Of a DNA stretch of 51,919 bases, positions 7,152 through 15,534 are shown one piece after another. How positions within the stretch are numbered: position 1 is the first letter of the stretch; each line of letters begins with the position of its first letter. The notes beneath the pieces were generated by a model. The model had not been told where the DNA came from, searched no databases, and worked only from the letters and a program-made list of their open reading frames with translations. The position numbers were made by a program, and so were the translations under genes. Location: assembly GCA_035293985.1 (NCBI GenBank), contig DATGLS010000044.1, forward strand, positions 1 through 51,919, given 5' to 3'. Source of the DNA: JAVDCA01 sp035293985 (GTDB lineage: Bacteria > Pseudomonadota > Alphaproteobacteria > Rhizobiales > Xanthobacteraceae).

Positions 7152-8065
7152 TGCGGTTCGTCCGCGAGTTGCGTCTGATCCCGGTCGTCCTCATCGCGAT
7201 CAGCTGCCTTCTCGGCTTGAAGATCCTGGGCCTCATGCTCGACGGCGGCTTTACGCTCGCAGATCTCGATTTCAGCAGCACGCCGAGCGCGTCCAGCGCA
7301 CCGGCGCCACCGGCCAACCAGCAGGCAAAGACCTCGTGGGCCGGGCAGATGTTCAATTTTCCCGACGTGACCGGATCGATCAATTCCGACCAGGACGCGG
7401 CGGCGAAGAAGAGGGACGCGGACGAACGCATGGCGCAGAACGCGCCGCCGGCGGCGCCCAAGCCTGCGGAGATCAAGCCTGCGGAGATCAAGCCTGCGGA
7501 AACCAAGCCCGCCGAGACCAAGCCGGCCGAGGCCAAGCCGGGGCCAACGCCGGCCAACCCGAAACCGGGCCCGGGCGGCACCGTTATTCAGCTCGACCAG
7601 AACAGCGGCGGCTCGCCGGCCGAGCGCGCCATCCTGGAGCGGCTCGGCGCGCGGCGCCAGGAGCTCGACCAGCGCGCGCGCGAGCTCGAGATCCGCGAAA
7701 GCATGATCAAGTCGGCCGAACGCCAGCTCGACGGCAAGGTCAATCAGCTCAAGACCATGGAGCAACAGGCGGGCGGCAACGCCGACAAGAAGGAAGAGCA
7801 GGAGGCGGCGCGGCTCAAGGGCCTCGTCAGCATGTACGAGAACATGAAGCCGAAGGACGCCGCCAAGATCTTCGACCGCCTGGAAATGCCGGTGCTGATC
7901 GCCGTGGTGTCGAAGATCAAGCCGCGCATCATGGCCGACATCATGGCGCAGATGCAGCCCGACGTGGCCGAGCGGCTGACCGTCGAGCTCGCCAATCGCG
8001 CCACCGGCAACGCCCAGCCGGCCCCGGCCGCCCAGCTGCCCAAGATCGAGGGCCACCCGCAGTGA
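7148..8065 (+). CDS. MotE-like periplasmic flagellar chaperone with a KPAEx repeat linker
   Basis: The 305-residue protein begins with a membrane anchor or signal (LIPVVLIAISCLLGLKILGL), then a low-complexity linker with five or six KPAEI/KPAET units (about residues 108-137), a coiled coil (ERLGARRQELDQRARELEIR), and a C-terminal MgtE-N-like helical domain (LVSMYENMKPKDAAKIFDRL, MADIMAQMQPDVAERLTVEL). That order is characteristic of MotE, which in Sinorhizobium is needed to fold or stabilise MotC. The ATG overlaps the previous stop. It lies beside fliM, as in relatives. The linker is coded by a 15-bp tandem repeat at about 7470-7545. Confidence 0.75.
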   Translation: MMRFVRELRLIPVVLIAISCLLGLKILGLMLDGGFTLADLDFSSTPSASSAPAPPANQQAKTSWAGQMFNFPDVTGSINSDQDAAAKKRDADERMAQNAPPAAPKPAEIKPAEIKPAETKPAETKPAEAKPGPTPANPKPGPGGTVIQLDQNSGGSPAERAILERLGARRQELDQRARELEIRESMIKSAERQLDGKVNQLKTMEQQAGGNADKKEEQEAARLKGLVSMYENMKPKDAAKIFDRLEMPVLIAVVSKIKPRIMADIMAQMQPDVAERLTVELANRATGNAQPAPAAQLPKIEGHPQ

Positions 8066-8138
8066 AATTGGCCAACGAAAACAAGGCCCCGCGCCGCTCG
8101 GCGGAAGACCTTAACACCTTGATTTCTCTCGAATTGGG

Positions 8139-8155
8139 GTAACCGCTCGTTAAAC
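8139..8155 (+). promoter_or_regulatory. Imperfect CtrA box upstream of the TPR gene
   Basis: GTAA (8139-8142), seven bases, then TTAAAC (8150-8155) differs from the CtrA consensus TTAA-N7-TTAAC by one base in each half. It is 72 bases upstream of the ATG at 8227, in the only gap between motE-like and the large TPR gene, where a separate promoter is plausible. Confidence 0.35.
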
Positions 8156-8226
8156 GCGCCAGCCTAAGGTGTCCTACGTAGGCGCGTTTTAGTGATCTGC
8201 GCCCGAACAAAGGCGCAGAACGCGTC

Positions 8227-11200
8227 ATGGGCCAGCCACGTAACCCATATGACGAGGCCGATCTGCGCCGCCGACCGATGGTCTGGCGGCGGCTGCGCGC
8301 GGCCGCGTGCGCCGTTCCGGTGGTCGCGGCGCTCGCGTTGAGCCCGTTCGGCGCCGCCCCGGCGCGCGCCGAGGCCGCCGTCAACGGCACAATCAAGGCC
8401 GACCTCAGCGGCGGCTATGCGCGCCTCGTCTTCCATTTCACGGACCAGATCGACGCCAACGTGCGGCTCGCCAACAACGTGCTGGTGATCTCGTTCAAGA
8501 CCCCGGTGGACGTCTCGGTCGACAAGTTGCCCGGCGACGCACCTTCCTACATCGGCGCCGCCCGCCGCGATCCCGACGGCATGGCGGTGCGCATGGCGAT
8601 CTCCCAGCACGTGCGCGTCAACTCGATGATGGCGGCCGAGGAGCTGTTCGTCGACCTCCTGCCCGACAGCTGGACCGCGCCGCCGCCCGCCTTGCCGCGC
8701 GAGGTGGTCGAGGATCTGGCGCGGCGCGCGCGCGCCGCCGAGAAGACCCAACGCGAGCAGGCGATGCTCGCGCGCGAGCGCAAGATCCCGCTCACCCCGG
8801 TGCACGTCGCCCATCAGCCGACGTTCTCGCGCTACGTGTTCGAGCTCCCCGAGCTGATGTCGGTCACCGATGAGCGCAGCAAGGACAAGCTCACGCTGGT
8901 GTTCGATCGCGCGCTGAAGTTCGATCTCGCCTCCGTGCTCTCGCCGCTGCCGCCGACCATCGAGACCATCACCAGCGCGCCCGGCGATCAGACGTCGTCG
9001 GTCACCTTCACGTTCATCGGCAAGGTCGACGTGCGCACCTTCCGCGAGGACAACAATTACGTGGTCGACATCATGCCGCTCGACGGCCGCGCGATGCCGT
9101 CGCAGCTGATCCCGCCGAGCAATCCGCCTGGCCTGCCGCCGGGCCCGGCGCCGACTGCAGCCGCGGCGCCTCGACCGGCGCCGCCGGCGACTGTCGCGGT
9201 GCCGCAGACCGTTCCGGCGCAACAGGTCGCCGTGCCGCCGCCGGTACCCGCTATGGCGCCGGTCGCCGTCCCGGCGCCGGCAGCTGTGCCTGCGCCTGCT
9301 CATCCGACGGTCGCGGAGGCGCCGGCGCCCGCTCAGCCATCGGCGCCGGCTCCGCCAGCGGCACCCCCCGCGTCGCCCGCGCCGACGGCGCAACCGGTCG
9401 CGCCGCCGGCCGCGACCGCGCCGGCTGCCAATCCCAAAGCGCCCACGCTCGCCGCGGCGCCGCCGGCCGCCGCGCCCGCCGCCACTGAATCGCGTAATCC
9501 CGATGGGCCGGTCGTCGCCGAGGTTCGCCGTCAGGGAGAGACCCTGAAGCTCACCTTTCCATTCATGGCGCCGACCCCGGCGGCGGTGTTTCGCCGCGCC
9601 GATACGCTCTGGCTCGTCTTCGACACCGCCGCAAAGATCGATCTCTCGGCAATTGCCGCCGCGGCGAACCGCACGCTGGGTGCCGCGACGATCGCGCCGG
9701 CGCGTGACGGCCAGGTCGTCCGCATCAAGCTCGGCCGTCCGCAGCTCGCGAGCGTCACCCAGGACGGGTTCGCCTGGACCGTCAAGATCGGCGACCTCAT
9801 GCTCGATCCGACGCGGCCGCTCAGCGTCGTGCGCAGCGCGACGCCCAACGGCCGCACCGCCGCGGCCGTTCCGTTCGACGATCCGCGCACCGTCTATCGC
9901 CTGACCGACCCGGACGCGGGCGACACGATCTACGTCGTCACCGCGCTCGGGCCGGCGCGGGGCTTCCTCAAGGACCAGGATTTCGTCGAGTTCCGCGCGC
10001 TCAACTCGACCCATGGGGTCGCGATCGAGCCGCTCGCCGACGACGTCTCGGTCGAGCTCGCGAAGGACAAGATCGTGATCAGCCGGCCGGCGGGGCTCAC
10101 GCTGTCGTCGACCGGCCCGGCCAACCGACGGGCCGGCAACTACAGCCCGTTCCTGTTCGACGTCCAGAACTGGGGCTTCGACCGCCAGGCCGCGTTCCGC
10201 GAACGCCAGGAAAAGCTGATCGACGCGGCCGCGGCCGCGGTCGACACCAAACGCAACGCGGCCCGGCTCGAGCTCGCGCGCTTCTACATGGCGCGCGACA
10301 TGTATATCGAAGCCAAGGCCGTGCTCGATGTGGCGCTGAGCGATCAGCGCGCGACCGCCGACGATACCAGCGCAATCATCATGCGCGCGGTCGCCGAGCT
10401 CATGCTGGCGCGCAGCGACGAGGCGCTGAAGGATCTCGCCAATCCGCTGGTCGGCAACCAGCACGACGCCCAGATGTGGCGTGGCGTCGCCTTCACGCAG
10501 CAGGGCAAATGGGCCGAGGCGCGCGACGCCTTCCGCAACCTCGATGGCGCGATCGGCAGCCTTCCGATCGAGCTGCAGCGGGTAGTGCTCGAGGGGGCGG
10601 TGCGCGCCTCGATCGAGGCGCATGATTTCGCCGCCGCCACCAACCAGCTCAACGAGTTCGAGCAGGTCGGCATCCCGTCGAGCCTCAAGCCGTCGGTCGC
10701 GGTGCTGCGCGGGCGCCTCGCCGAGGCGCTCGGCCACAACGAGGACGCGCTCGCAGCGTATCGCGAGGCGGCCGAGTCGACGTCGCGGCCCGACGCCGCT
10801 CAGGGCCGGCTGCGCGAGACCGAGTTGCGCTACCAGCTCGGCGACCTCAAGCGCACCGACGTCATCGCGGCGCTGGAGACGCTGACCACGGTGTGGCGCG
10901 GCGACGATACCGAGACCGAGGCGCTGCAGGTCCTCGCGCGCCTCTATACCGAGGAGGCGCGCTATCGCGACGCCTTCCACGTGATGCGCACCGCCATGCG
11001 GGCGCATCCCAATTCCGAGATGACGCGGCGCATCCAGGAGGAGGCGGCCACCACCTTCGACTCGCTCTTTCTCGCCGGCAAGGGCGACGCCCTGCCGGCG
11101 ATCGAGGCGCTCTCGCTGTTCTACGACTATCGCGAGCTGACGCCGATCGGTCGGCGCGGCGACGAGATGATCCGTCGGCTCACCGACCGCCTCGTCTCGG

Positions 11201-11964
11201 TCGACCTGCTCGACCAGGCAGCCGAGCTGCTGCAGCACCAGGTCGACCATCGCCTGCAGGGTGCGGCGCGCGCGCAGGTCGCGAGCCGGCTCGCCGTCAT
11301 CTACCTGATGAACCGCAAGCCCGACCGGACGCTCAACACTCTCCATACGACGCGCACCTCGGATCTGCCGAACGAGCTGCGCAACCAACGCCTGCTGCTC
11401 GAGGCGCGCGCGCTCTCCGAGACCGGCCGCCACGAGGTCGCGCTCGAGGTGATCGCCAATCTCCGCGGCAGCGAGGTGACGCGGCTGCGCTCGGACATCC
11501 TGTGGGCGGCCAAGCGCTGGCGCGAATCCGCCGAGCAGATCGAGCTGCTCTACGGCAGCCGCTGGCGCGATTTCCGCCCGCTCAACGAGGCCGAGCGGGC
11601 CGACATCCTGCGCGCCGCGCTCGGCTATTCGCTCGGCGACGACATGCTCGGGCTCGACCGCTTCGTCGGCCGCTACGCCGCCAAGATGGTGGACGGGCCG
11701 GACCGTCACGCCTTCGAGGTGCTCGCGACGCCGGACAACGCCAACACGGCGGAATTCCGCACGATCGCCCGCCAGGTCGCGGCGACCGACACGCTCGAAG
11801 CCTTCCTGCGCGACATGCGCGTGCGCTATCGCGAGACCGGCGCCTTCGCCCCCGGCGCGGTCTATGGGCCGCGTCCGAAGACGCCGGTGGCCGCCGCCCC
11901 GCCGGCGCCCGCGCCGCCGGTCACCAGCACCGTCACGACGCCGGTGCGCGAGGCGTCGCGGTAG
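8227..11964 (+). CDS. Large exported TPR protein of the flagellar cluster
   Basis: This 1245-residue protein has a signal peptide ending near APARAEA (about residue 50; a second start at 8278 would remove 17 residues before it). Two beta-rich segments follow (residues 50-160 and 180-295), then a Pro/Ala linker of about 120 residues (299-420), a further beta-rich segment that resembles the first (EVRRQGETLKLTFPF, DTLWLVFDTAAKIDLS), and from about 656 to 1215 a helical region of degenerate tetratricopeptide repeats (ARLELARFYMARDMYIEAKA). The end is Pro/Ala-rich. Orthologues are annotated only as TPR proteins in flagellar clusters of this order; the function is unknown. The layout suggests a periplasmic scaffold. 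The plus-strand codons are clearly the coding ones; the very long minus frame opposite is a shadow. Confidence 0.85.
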   Translation: MGQPRNPYDEADLRRRPMVWRRLRAAACAVPVVAALALSPFGAAPARAEAAVNGTIKADLSGGYARLVFHFTDQIDANVRLANNVLVISFKTPVDVSVDKLPGDAPSYIGAARRDPDGMAVRMAISQHVRVNSMMAAEELFVDLLPDSWTAPPPALPREVVEDLARRARAAEKTQREQAMLARERKIPLTPVHVAHQPTFSRYVFELPELMSVTDERSKDKLTLVFDRALKFDLASVLSPLPPTIETITSAPGDQTSSVTFTFIGKVDVRTFREDNNYVVDIMPLDGRAMPSQLIPPSNPPGLPPGPAPTAAAAPRPAPPATVAVPQTVPAQQVAVPPPVPAMAPVAVPAPAAVPAPAHPTVAEAPAPAQPSAPAPPAAPPASPAPTAQPVAPPAATAPAANPKAPTLAAAPPAAAPAATESRNPDGPVVAEVRRQGETLKLTFPFMAPTPAAVFRRADTLWLVFDTAAKIDLSAIAAAANRTLGAATIAPARDGQVVRIKLGRPQLASVTQDGFAWTVKIGDLMLDPTRPLSVVRSATPNGRTAAAVPFDDPRTVYRLTDPDAGDTIYVVTALGPARGFLKDQDFVEFRALNSTHGVAIEPLADDVSVELAKDKIVISRPAGLTLSSTGPANRRAGNYSPFLFDVQNWGFDRQAAFRERQEKLIDAAAAAVDTKRNAARLELARFYMARDMYIEAKAVLDVALSDQRATADDTSAIIMRAVAELMLARSDEALKDLANPLVGNQHDAQMWRGVAFTQQGKWAEARDAFRNLDGAIGSLPIELQRVVLEGAVRASIEAHDFAAATNQLNEFEQVGIPSSLKPSVAVLRGRLAEALGHNEDALAAYREAAESTSRPDAAQGRLRETELRYQLGDLKRTDVIAALETLTTVWRGDDTETEALQVLARLYTEEARYRDAFHVMRTAMRAHPNSEMTRRIQEEAATTFDSLFLAGKGDALPAIEALSLFYDYRELTPIGRRGDEMIRRLTDRLVSVDLLDQAAELLQHQVDHRLQGAARAQVASRLAVIYLMNRKPDRTLNTLHTTRTSDLPNELRNQRLLLEARALSETGRHEVALEVIANLRGSEVTRLRSDILWAAKRWRESAEQIELLYGSRWRDFRPLNEAERADILRAALGYSLGDDMLGLDRFVGRYAAKMVDGPDRHAFEVLATPDNANTAEFRTIARQVAATDTLEAFLRDMRVRYRETGAFAPGAVYGPRPKTPVAAAPPAPAPPVTSTVTTPVREASR

Positions 11965-11979
11965 AGCAAGAGCGCAAGC

Positions 11980-12738
11980 CTATGTTCCGTAGCTCTGCAC
12001 GAGGCTGCCGGCGACGAGGCTCCAGCCGTCGACGAGCACGAAGAAGATCAGCTTGAACGGCAGCGACACGACCACGGGCGGCAGCATCATCATGCCCATC
12101 GACATCAGGATCGAGGCGACCACGAGGTCGATGATCAGGAACGGCAAGTAGAGCAGGAAGCCGATCTCGAAGGCGCGCCGCAGCTCGGAGATCATGAAGG
12201 CGGGCACGAGCACGCGCAGCGACAGATCCTCGGGCTTCGCCGGCGCGGCGTCGTGCGACATGTCGAGGAAGAGCTTCAGGTCCTTCTCGCGCACGTTCTT
12301 CAGCATGAAGTCGCGCAGCGGCCCGGCGGAGCGATCGAACGCCTGCTCGGTGGTGATCTGGTTCGCCATCAGCGGCTTGATGCCGACATCGTAGGAGCGC
12401 TGGAAAGCCGGCGCCATCACGAAGGCGGTGAGGAAGAGCGCGAGCGAGACCAGCACGGTGTTGGGCGGCGCGGTCGCGGTGCCGAGCGCGGTGCGTAACA
12501 GCGAGAGCACCACCACGATGCGGGTGAAGGACGTGACCATCACCAGGATCGAGGGCGCGAGCGAGAGCACCGTCATGAGCGCGATGAGCTGGATCACGCG
12601 CTCGGTCAGGCCGGTGCCCTGGCCGAAATTGATGCTGATGTCCTGGGCGCCGGCAGACGCCGTGAAACAGAGGACCAGCCCTACCCCGGCCGCTACCGTC
12701 GCGAGACGAACGCGGCGGCCGGATGGCAGGAGCTTCAC
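11980..12738 (-). CDS. fliP: Flagellar type III export protein FliP
   Basis: FliP forms the core of the export gate with FliQ and FliR. The 252 residues have a cleavable signal peptide (unusual among gate proteins but typical of FliP) and conserved membrane motifs SLAPSILVMVTSFTRIVVVL, LRTALGTATAPPNTVLVSLA, LTAFVMAPAF and FLIIDLVVASILMSMGMMM. The GTG start overlaps the fliO stop by four bases, so the two are coupled. The gene runs opposite to the TPR gene, with the two 3' ends only 15 bases apart. Confidence 0.95.
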   Translation of the reverse strand: MKLLPSGRRVRLATVAAGVGLVLCFTASAGAQDISINFGQGTGLTERVIQLIALMTVLSLAPSILVMVTSFTRIVVVLSLLRTALGTATAPPNTVLVSLALFLTAFVMAPAFQRSYDVGIKPLMANQITTEQAFDRSAGPLRDFMLKNVREKDLKLFLDMSHDAAPAKPEDLSLRVLVPAFMISELRRAFEIGFLLYLPFLIIDLVVASILMSMGMMMLPPVVVSLPFKLIFFVLVDGWSLVAGSLVQSYGT

Positions 12739-13904
12739 GATTTTCCTGACGGACGGCCGAGCAAGCTAGCCATCTCCTGTTCCAGATTGTCGAAGCCGGG
12801 TTTCGTCGCCGGCTTGGCGCCGGAGGCGCCGGCCCGCGCTTCGCGCTGCGGCCCGGTCGGCTCGGCGCGTACCACCTCGACCGCGCGCGGCGTCGGCGGC
12901 GGCTCGGCCGTAGGCGGGGTTACTTGGCGTGGACGCTGCAGGGCGGATTCGAGCCGCTGCGCCATCTCGGTGAGATTTTGCTCTTCGCTTTCGCTGACCT
13001 GCAGCGGCGGCGGCGCGGCCGGCGGCGCTCGGCGCGCCTCGGCACTGCGGCGTGGCGGCGGAGGCGGGGCGTCGGGATCGAGGAACGAGCGCGACAGATC
13101 GGCCGCGAGGCCGGAGAGGCGCTCGGAATTCTGCATCCGCATGGAGTTCTCGGAGGTGCGGGGGGCAGGGGGCGGCGTGGCGGGCGGCTCGCGCTCGGCG
13201 GCGGCGCGCGGCTCGCGTTCCGCCGCAACCCGCGGCTCGCGCTCGGCGACGACGCGCGGTTCGCGCTCGGCCGCAACCCGCGGCTCGCGCTCGGCGACGA
13301 CGCGCGGTCCGCGTTCCGCCGCGATACGCGGTTCGCGTTCGGCCGCAATGCGCAACTCGCGCTCGGCCGGCATGCGCGGCTCGCGCTCGGCGCCCCGCGG
13401 CTCGCTGTCCGGCACGACGCGCGGTGCCGGTTCAGCCGCCTCCGACCAATCGGCGCCTTGCTCGTCTGTTTGCGGCACTGGAAGCGGGGCTACGGGAGGG
13501 GCCGCGCGCGGGGCACGGGAAATGGCTTCCGGCTGCGCCGGCCACATGCTGCCCTCGCCAAGCGGCATGGCGCGCGGCAGGATGTCGGCTGCACGCGGCG
13601 GCGGCGCCTCGCGCGCCGGCGCTGTCGGGATGCCGCGCACGATATTCGGCTCGATCACCACGTCGCTCGGGCCGCCGATCATGATCAGGTGCTCGACATT
13701 GTCGCGCCGGATCAGGAGCAGGCTGCGCCGCTGGTCGACCGCCGCCGACTCGATCACCGCGAGCCGCGGCTGACGTCCGCGCACCGACCCGGAGGCGAGC
13801 GCGCCCGCGCCGAACCGGCGCAAGAGGTAAAAGGCACCCGCCATGAGTGCGATGATGGCGACGAACGCCACCACGTAGCGCACCGGATCGATGCCGTAGA
13901 ACAT
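12735..13904 (-). CDS. fliO: FliO-type flagellar biosynthesis protein with an octapeptide-repeat tail
   Basis: FliO helps assemble the FliP ring. The N-terminal 90 residues are the FliO part: one membrane segment (YVVAFVAIIALMAGAFYLLR) and a conserved stretch including RRSLLLIRRDNVEHLIMIGG and PSDVVIEPNI. The remaining 300 residues are low-complexity, with nine copies of an eight-residue unit AEREPRxx near residues 170-240 and Pro-rich stretches. It overlaps and is coupled to fliP. The start ATG at 13904 has GGAGAAGG upstream. Long charged tails are known in rhizobial FliO homologues, but repeat number probably varies between strains. Confidence 0.8.
   Translation of the reverse strand: MFYGIDPVRYVVAFVAIIALMAGAFYLLRRFGAGALASGSVRGRQPRLAVIESAAVDQRRSLLLIRRDNVEHLIMIGGPSDVVIEPNIVRGIPTAPAREAPPPRAADILPRAMPLGEGSMWPAQPEAISRAPRAAPPVAPLPVPQTDEQGADWSEAAEPAPRVVPDSEPRGAEREPRMPAERELRIAAEREPRIAAERGPRVVAEREPRVAAEREPRVVAEREPRVAAEREPRAAAEREPPATPPPAPRTSENSMRMQNSERLSGLAADLSRSFLDPDAPPPPPRRSAEARRAPPAAPPPLQVSESEEQNLTEMAQRLESALQRPRQVTPPTAEPPPTPRAVEVVRAEPTGPQREARAGASGAKPATKPGFDNLEQEMASLLGRPSGKS
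13180..13395 (-). repeat. 24-bp minisatellite inside fliO
   Basis: About nine units of a 24-bp repeat encode AEREPRxx. The units alternate between slightly different versions (VA, VV, IA endings), so the array probably grew by duplicating pairs. A change in copy number would keep the reading frame. Confidence 0.75.
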
Positions 13905-13995
13905 CCGCCTTCTCCGCGCTCCGCGCCCCTCGGGACCCGTTCCACCCGGTCCGCGACATGGTTAACGGCCGCGGCAAAATCTGCCGCGCCAGCCT

Positions 13996-14011
13996 TTAAC
14001 GAATCATTAAC
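13996..14011. promoter_or_regulatory. CtrA box, fliO/flgB intergenic, distal
   Basis: TTAA (13996-13999), seven bases, TTAAC (14007-14011): a perfect match to the alphaproteobacterial CtrA consensus. It is about 92 bases upstream of the fliO start and 172 upstream of flgB, so it could serve the fliO-fliP operon. Confidence 0.7.
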
Positions 14012-14102
14012 ACGCTTCGAGGTTTTGCCCCACAACGCGCGGTTTCACGAGCATTTTCTTGGTAAACGGCAGATTAAAGGCATTCCGTCGCAGCGGGCCG
14101 AA

Positions 14103-14118
14103 TTAACGCGCCGTTAAC
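14103..14118. promoter_or_regulatory. CtrA box, fliO/flgB intergenic, proximal to flgB
   Basis: TTAA (14103-14106), seven bases, TTAAC (14114-14118): a second perfect CtrA consensus, 65 bases before the flgB ATG, where activation at a -35 would be expected. A further half-site (GGTTAACGG) is at 13960-13968. Confidence 0.75.
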
Positions 14119-14182
14119 CATACGGGAGGCAAAGTCTGCCGAGTGGCGCCGTCGGAACTTGGCGCCACGCAAGGAGGTTCGC

Positions 14183-14575
14183 ATGGCGATCGCCGACATC
14201 CCGATCCTGGCAATGTTGCGTACGCGCATGCAATGGCAGCAGCAGCGCCAGCAGGTGCTGGCGCAGAACGTCGCCAATGCCGATACGCCGAATTACCATC
14301 CGGTGGAGCTGGTCGAGCCCAAGTTCCAGGTGGCCGATGCGGCCTTCGGACCGCTGCAGCTCACCCGCGACGATCCTGGACAGCTTGCGGGCCTCTCCGA
14401 TCCGACCTCGTTTCCGGGCAACCGCCAGCAATACGAGGTGCGTCCCGCCGGCAATGCCGTGAACCTCGAGGACGAGATGATGAAGGTGGCTGAGAACCAG
14501 ATGGATTTTCAGACTGCGACGCAGCTCTACACGCACAGTCTGAACCTCATCAAGACCGCGGCCGACAAGAGCTGA
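14183..14575 (+). CDS. flgB: Flagellar basal body rod protein FlgB
   Basis: FlgB is the first rod subunit above the MS-ring/FliE junction. The 130 residues contain the family signature QVLAQNVANADTPNYHP near the N-terminus and a C-terminal helix ending in LYTHSLNLIKTAADKS. I chose the ATG at 14183, which has a perfect AAGGAGG seven bases upstream; an ATG at 14159 lacks one. It opens the flgB-flgC-fliE-fliQ-fliR-flhB operon and is preceded by a perfect CtrA box. Confidence 0.95.
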   Translation: MAIADIPILAMLRTRMQWQQQRQQVLAQNVANADTPNYHPVELVEPKFQVADAAFGPLQLTRDDPGQLAGLSDPTSFPGNRQQYEVRPAGNAVNLEDEMMKVAENQMDFQTATQLYTHSLNLIKTAADKS

Positions 14576-14640
14576 TCGCCTAGCAAGTCCGCTCGCAAAT
14601 GGCTTGCAAGCCCACTTGCAAGCTCGCTCGGAGGTAACGC

Positions 14641-15054
14641 ATGGATTTCGTCAAATCGCTCGCCATCGCGGCATCGGGCCTGCGCGCGCAGGCCGGCCGC
14701 ATGCGCATCATCTCGGAGAACATCGCCAACTCCGACTCGACCTCGCAGGTGCCGGGCGGCGATCCCTATCGCCGGCGCGTCCCGACCTTCCAGGCCGAGT
14801 TCGACCGCTCGCTCAACGCCCAGGTCGTCGCGCTCGGCCCGGTGCGCAACGACACGAGCGCCTTCCACATGAAGTACGAGCCCGGCAACCCGGCCGCCGA
14901 CGCCCAGGGCAACGTCAAGTATCCCAACGTCAATCCGCTGATCGAGATGACCGACATGCGCGACGCCCAGCGCTCCTACGAGGCAAACGTCAACGTCATC
15001 GGCGCCACGCGCAACATGATCCAGCGCACCCTCGATATTCTGCGCAACAGCTGA
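14641..15054 (+). CDS. flgC: Flagellar basal body rod protein FlgC
   Basis: FlgC is a proximal rod subunit. The 137 residues begin MDFVKSLAIAASGLRAQAG, with the rod motif MRIISENIANSDSTSQVPGG, and end with the conserved MTDMRDAQRSYEANVNVIGA helix. GGAGG lies eight bases before the ATG. The 65-base gap after flgB contains short GCAAG/CTTGC repeats but no gene. Confidence 0.96.
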   Translation: MDFVKSLAIAASGLRAQAGRMRIISENIANSDSTSQVPGGDPYRRRVPTFQAEFDRSLNAQVVALGPVRNDTSAFHMKYEPGNPAADAQGNVKYPNVNPLIEMTDMRDAQRSYEANVNVIGATRNMIQRTLDILRNS

Positions 15055-15068
15055 TCAGGACCCTCGTC

Positions 15069-15407
15069 ATGGCGACTCCCGGACTGGCCGCAAACGCCTA
15101 TGCGCAGATGGCGCGCATCACCGACGCAGCCGCGGGCATCCGGCGCGCCGCGACCAACATCGCCGGCGTCGGCGCCGACCAGGGCCCGAACTTCACCGAC
15201 GTGCTCAAGCAGGCGTTCGCCTCTGTGCGCCAGGCCGGCGAGAAATCGGACAACCAGGCGCGCGCTCTCGCGACCGGCACCAACAAGGCCGACATCGTCG
15301 ACGTCGTCACCGCGGTCGCCGAGACCGAGACTGCCGTGAACACGCTGGTCTCGGTGCGCGACAAGGTCATCGCCGCCTATCAGTCGATCATGCAGATGCC
15401 GATCTGA
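15069..15407 (+). CDS. fliE: Flagellar hook-basal body complex protein FliE
   Basis: FliE joins the MS-ring to the rod. The 112-residue product starts at the ATG 14 bases after flgC. It has the characteristic C-terminal region with VTAVAETETAVNTLVSVRDK and ends AAYQSIMQMPI, the typical FliE end. The central segment GPNFTDVLKQAFASV also matches. The longer frame from 14604 is an out-of-frame extension across flgC. Confidence 0.93.
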   Translation: MATPGLAANAYAQMARITDAAAGIRRAATNIAGVGADQGPNFTDVLKQAFASVRQAGEKSDNQARALATGTNKADIVDVVTAVAETETAVNTLVSVRDKVIAAYQSIMQMPI

Positions 15408-15413
15408 CAGGAA

Positions 15414-15530
15414 TCAGTGCTCAGGGATCAGGGATCAGACATGCTGATCCTGAGCCCTGACCACTGAGCCCTGACCACTGATCCCTGACCACTGACAACA
15501 ACTGATGCCTGATCACTTATCCCTGATACC
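15414..15530. repeat. Cluster of TGATCCCTGACCAC-type repeats between fliE and fliQ
   Basis: Several near-identical direct copies of TGA(T/G)CCCTGACCACTGA follow inverted copies (CTCAGGGATCAGGGATCAG) on the left, so the region can form a cruciform. It lies inside the flgB operon and reaches to within five bases of the likely fliQ start. Such repeats occur between genes in this bacterial group. A fold here could reduce transcription or translation of fliQ-fliR-flhB. Confidence 0.7.
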
Positions 15531-15534
15531 CGAT

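Noticed and set aside
8164..11709. A 1181-codon open frame on the minus strand opposite the TPR gene
   Set aside because: It has no recognisable domain, is Arg/Asp/Gly-rich as expected for the reverse of a GC-rich gene, and overlaps a plus-strand protein with signal peptide and TPR helices.
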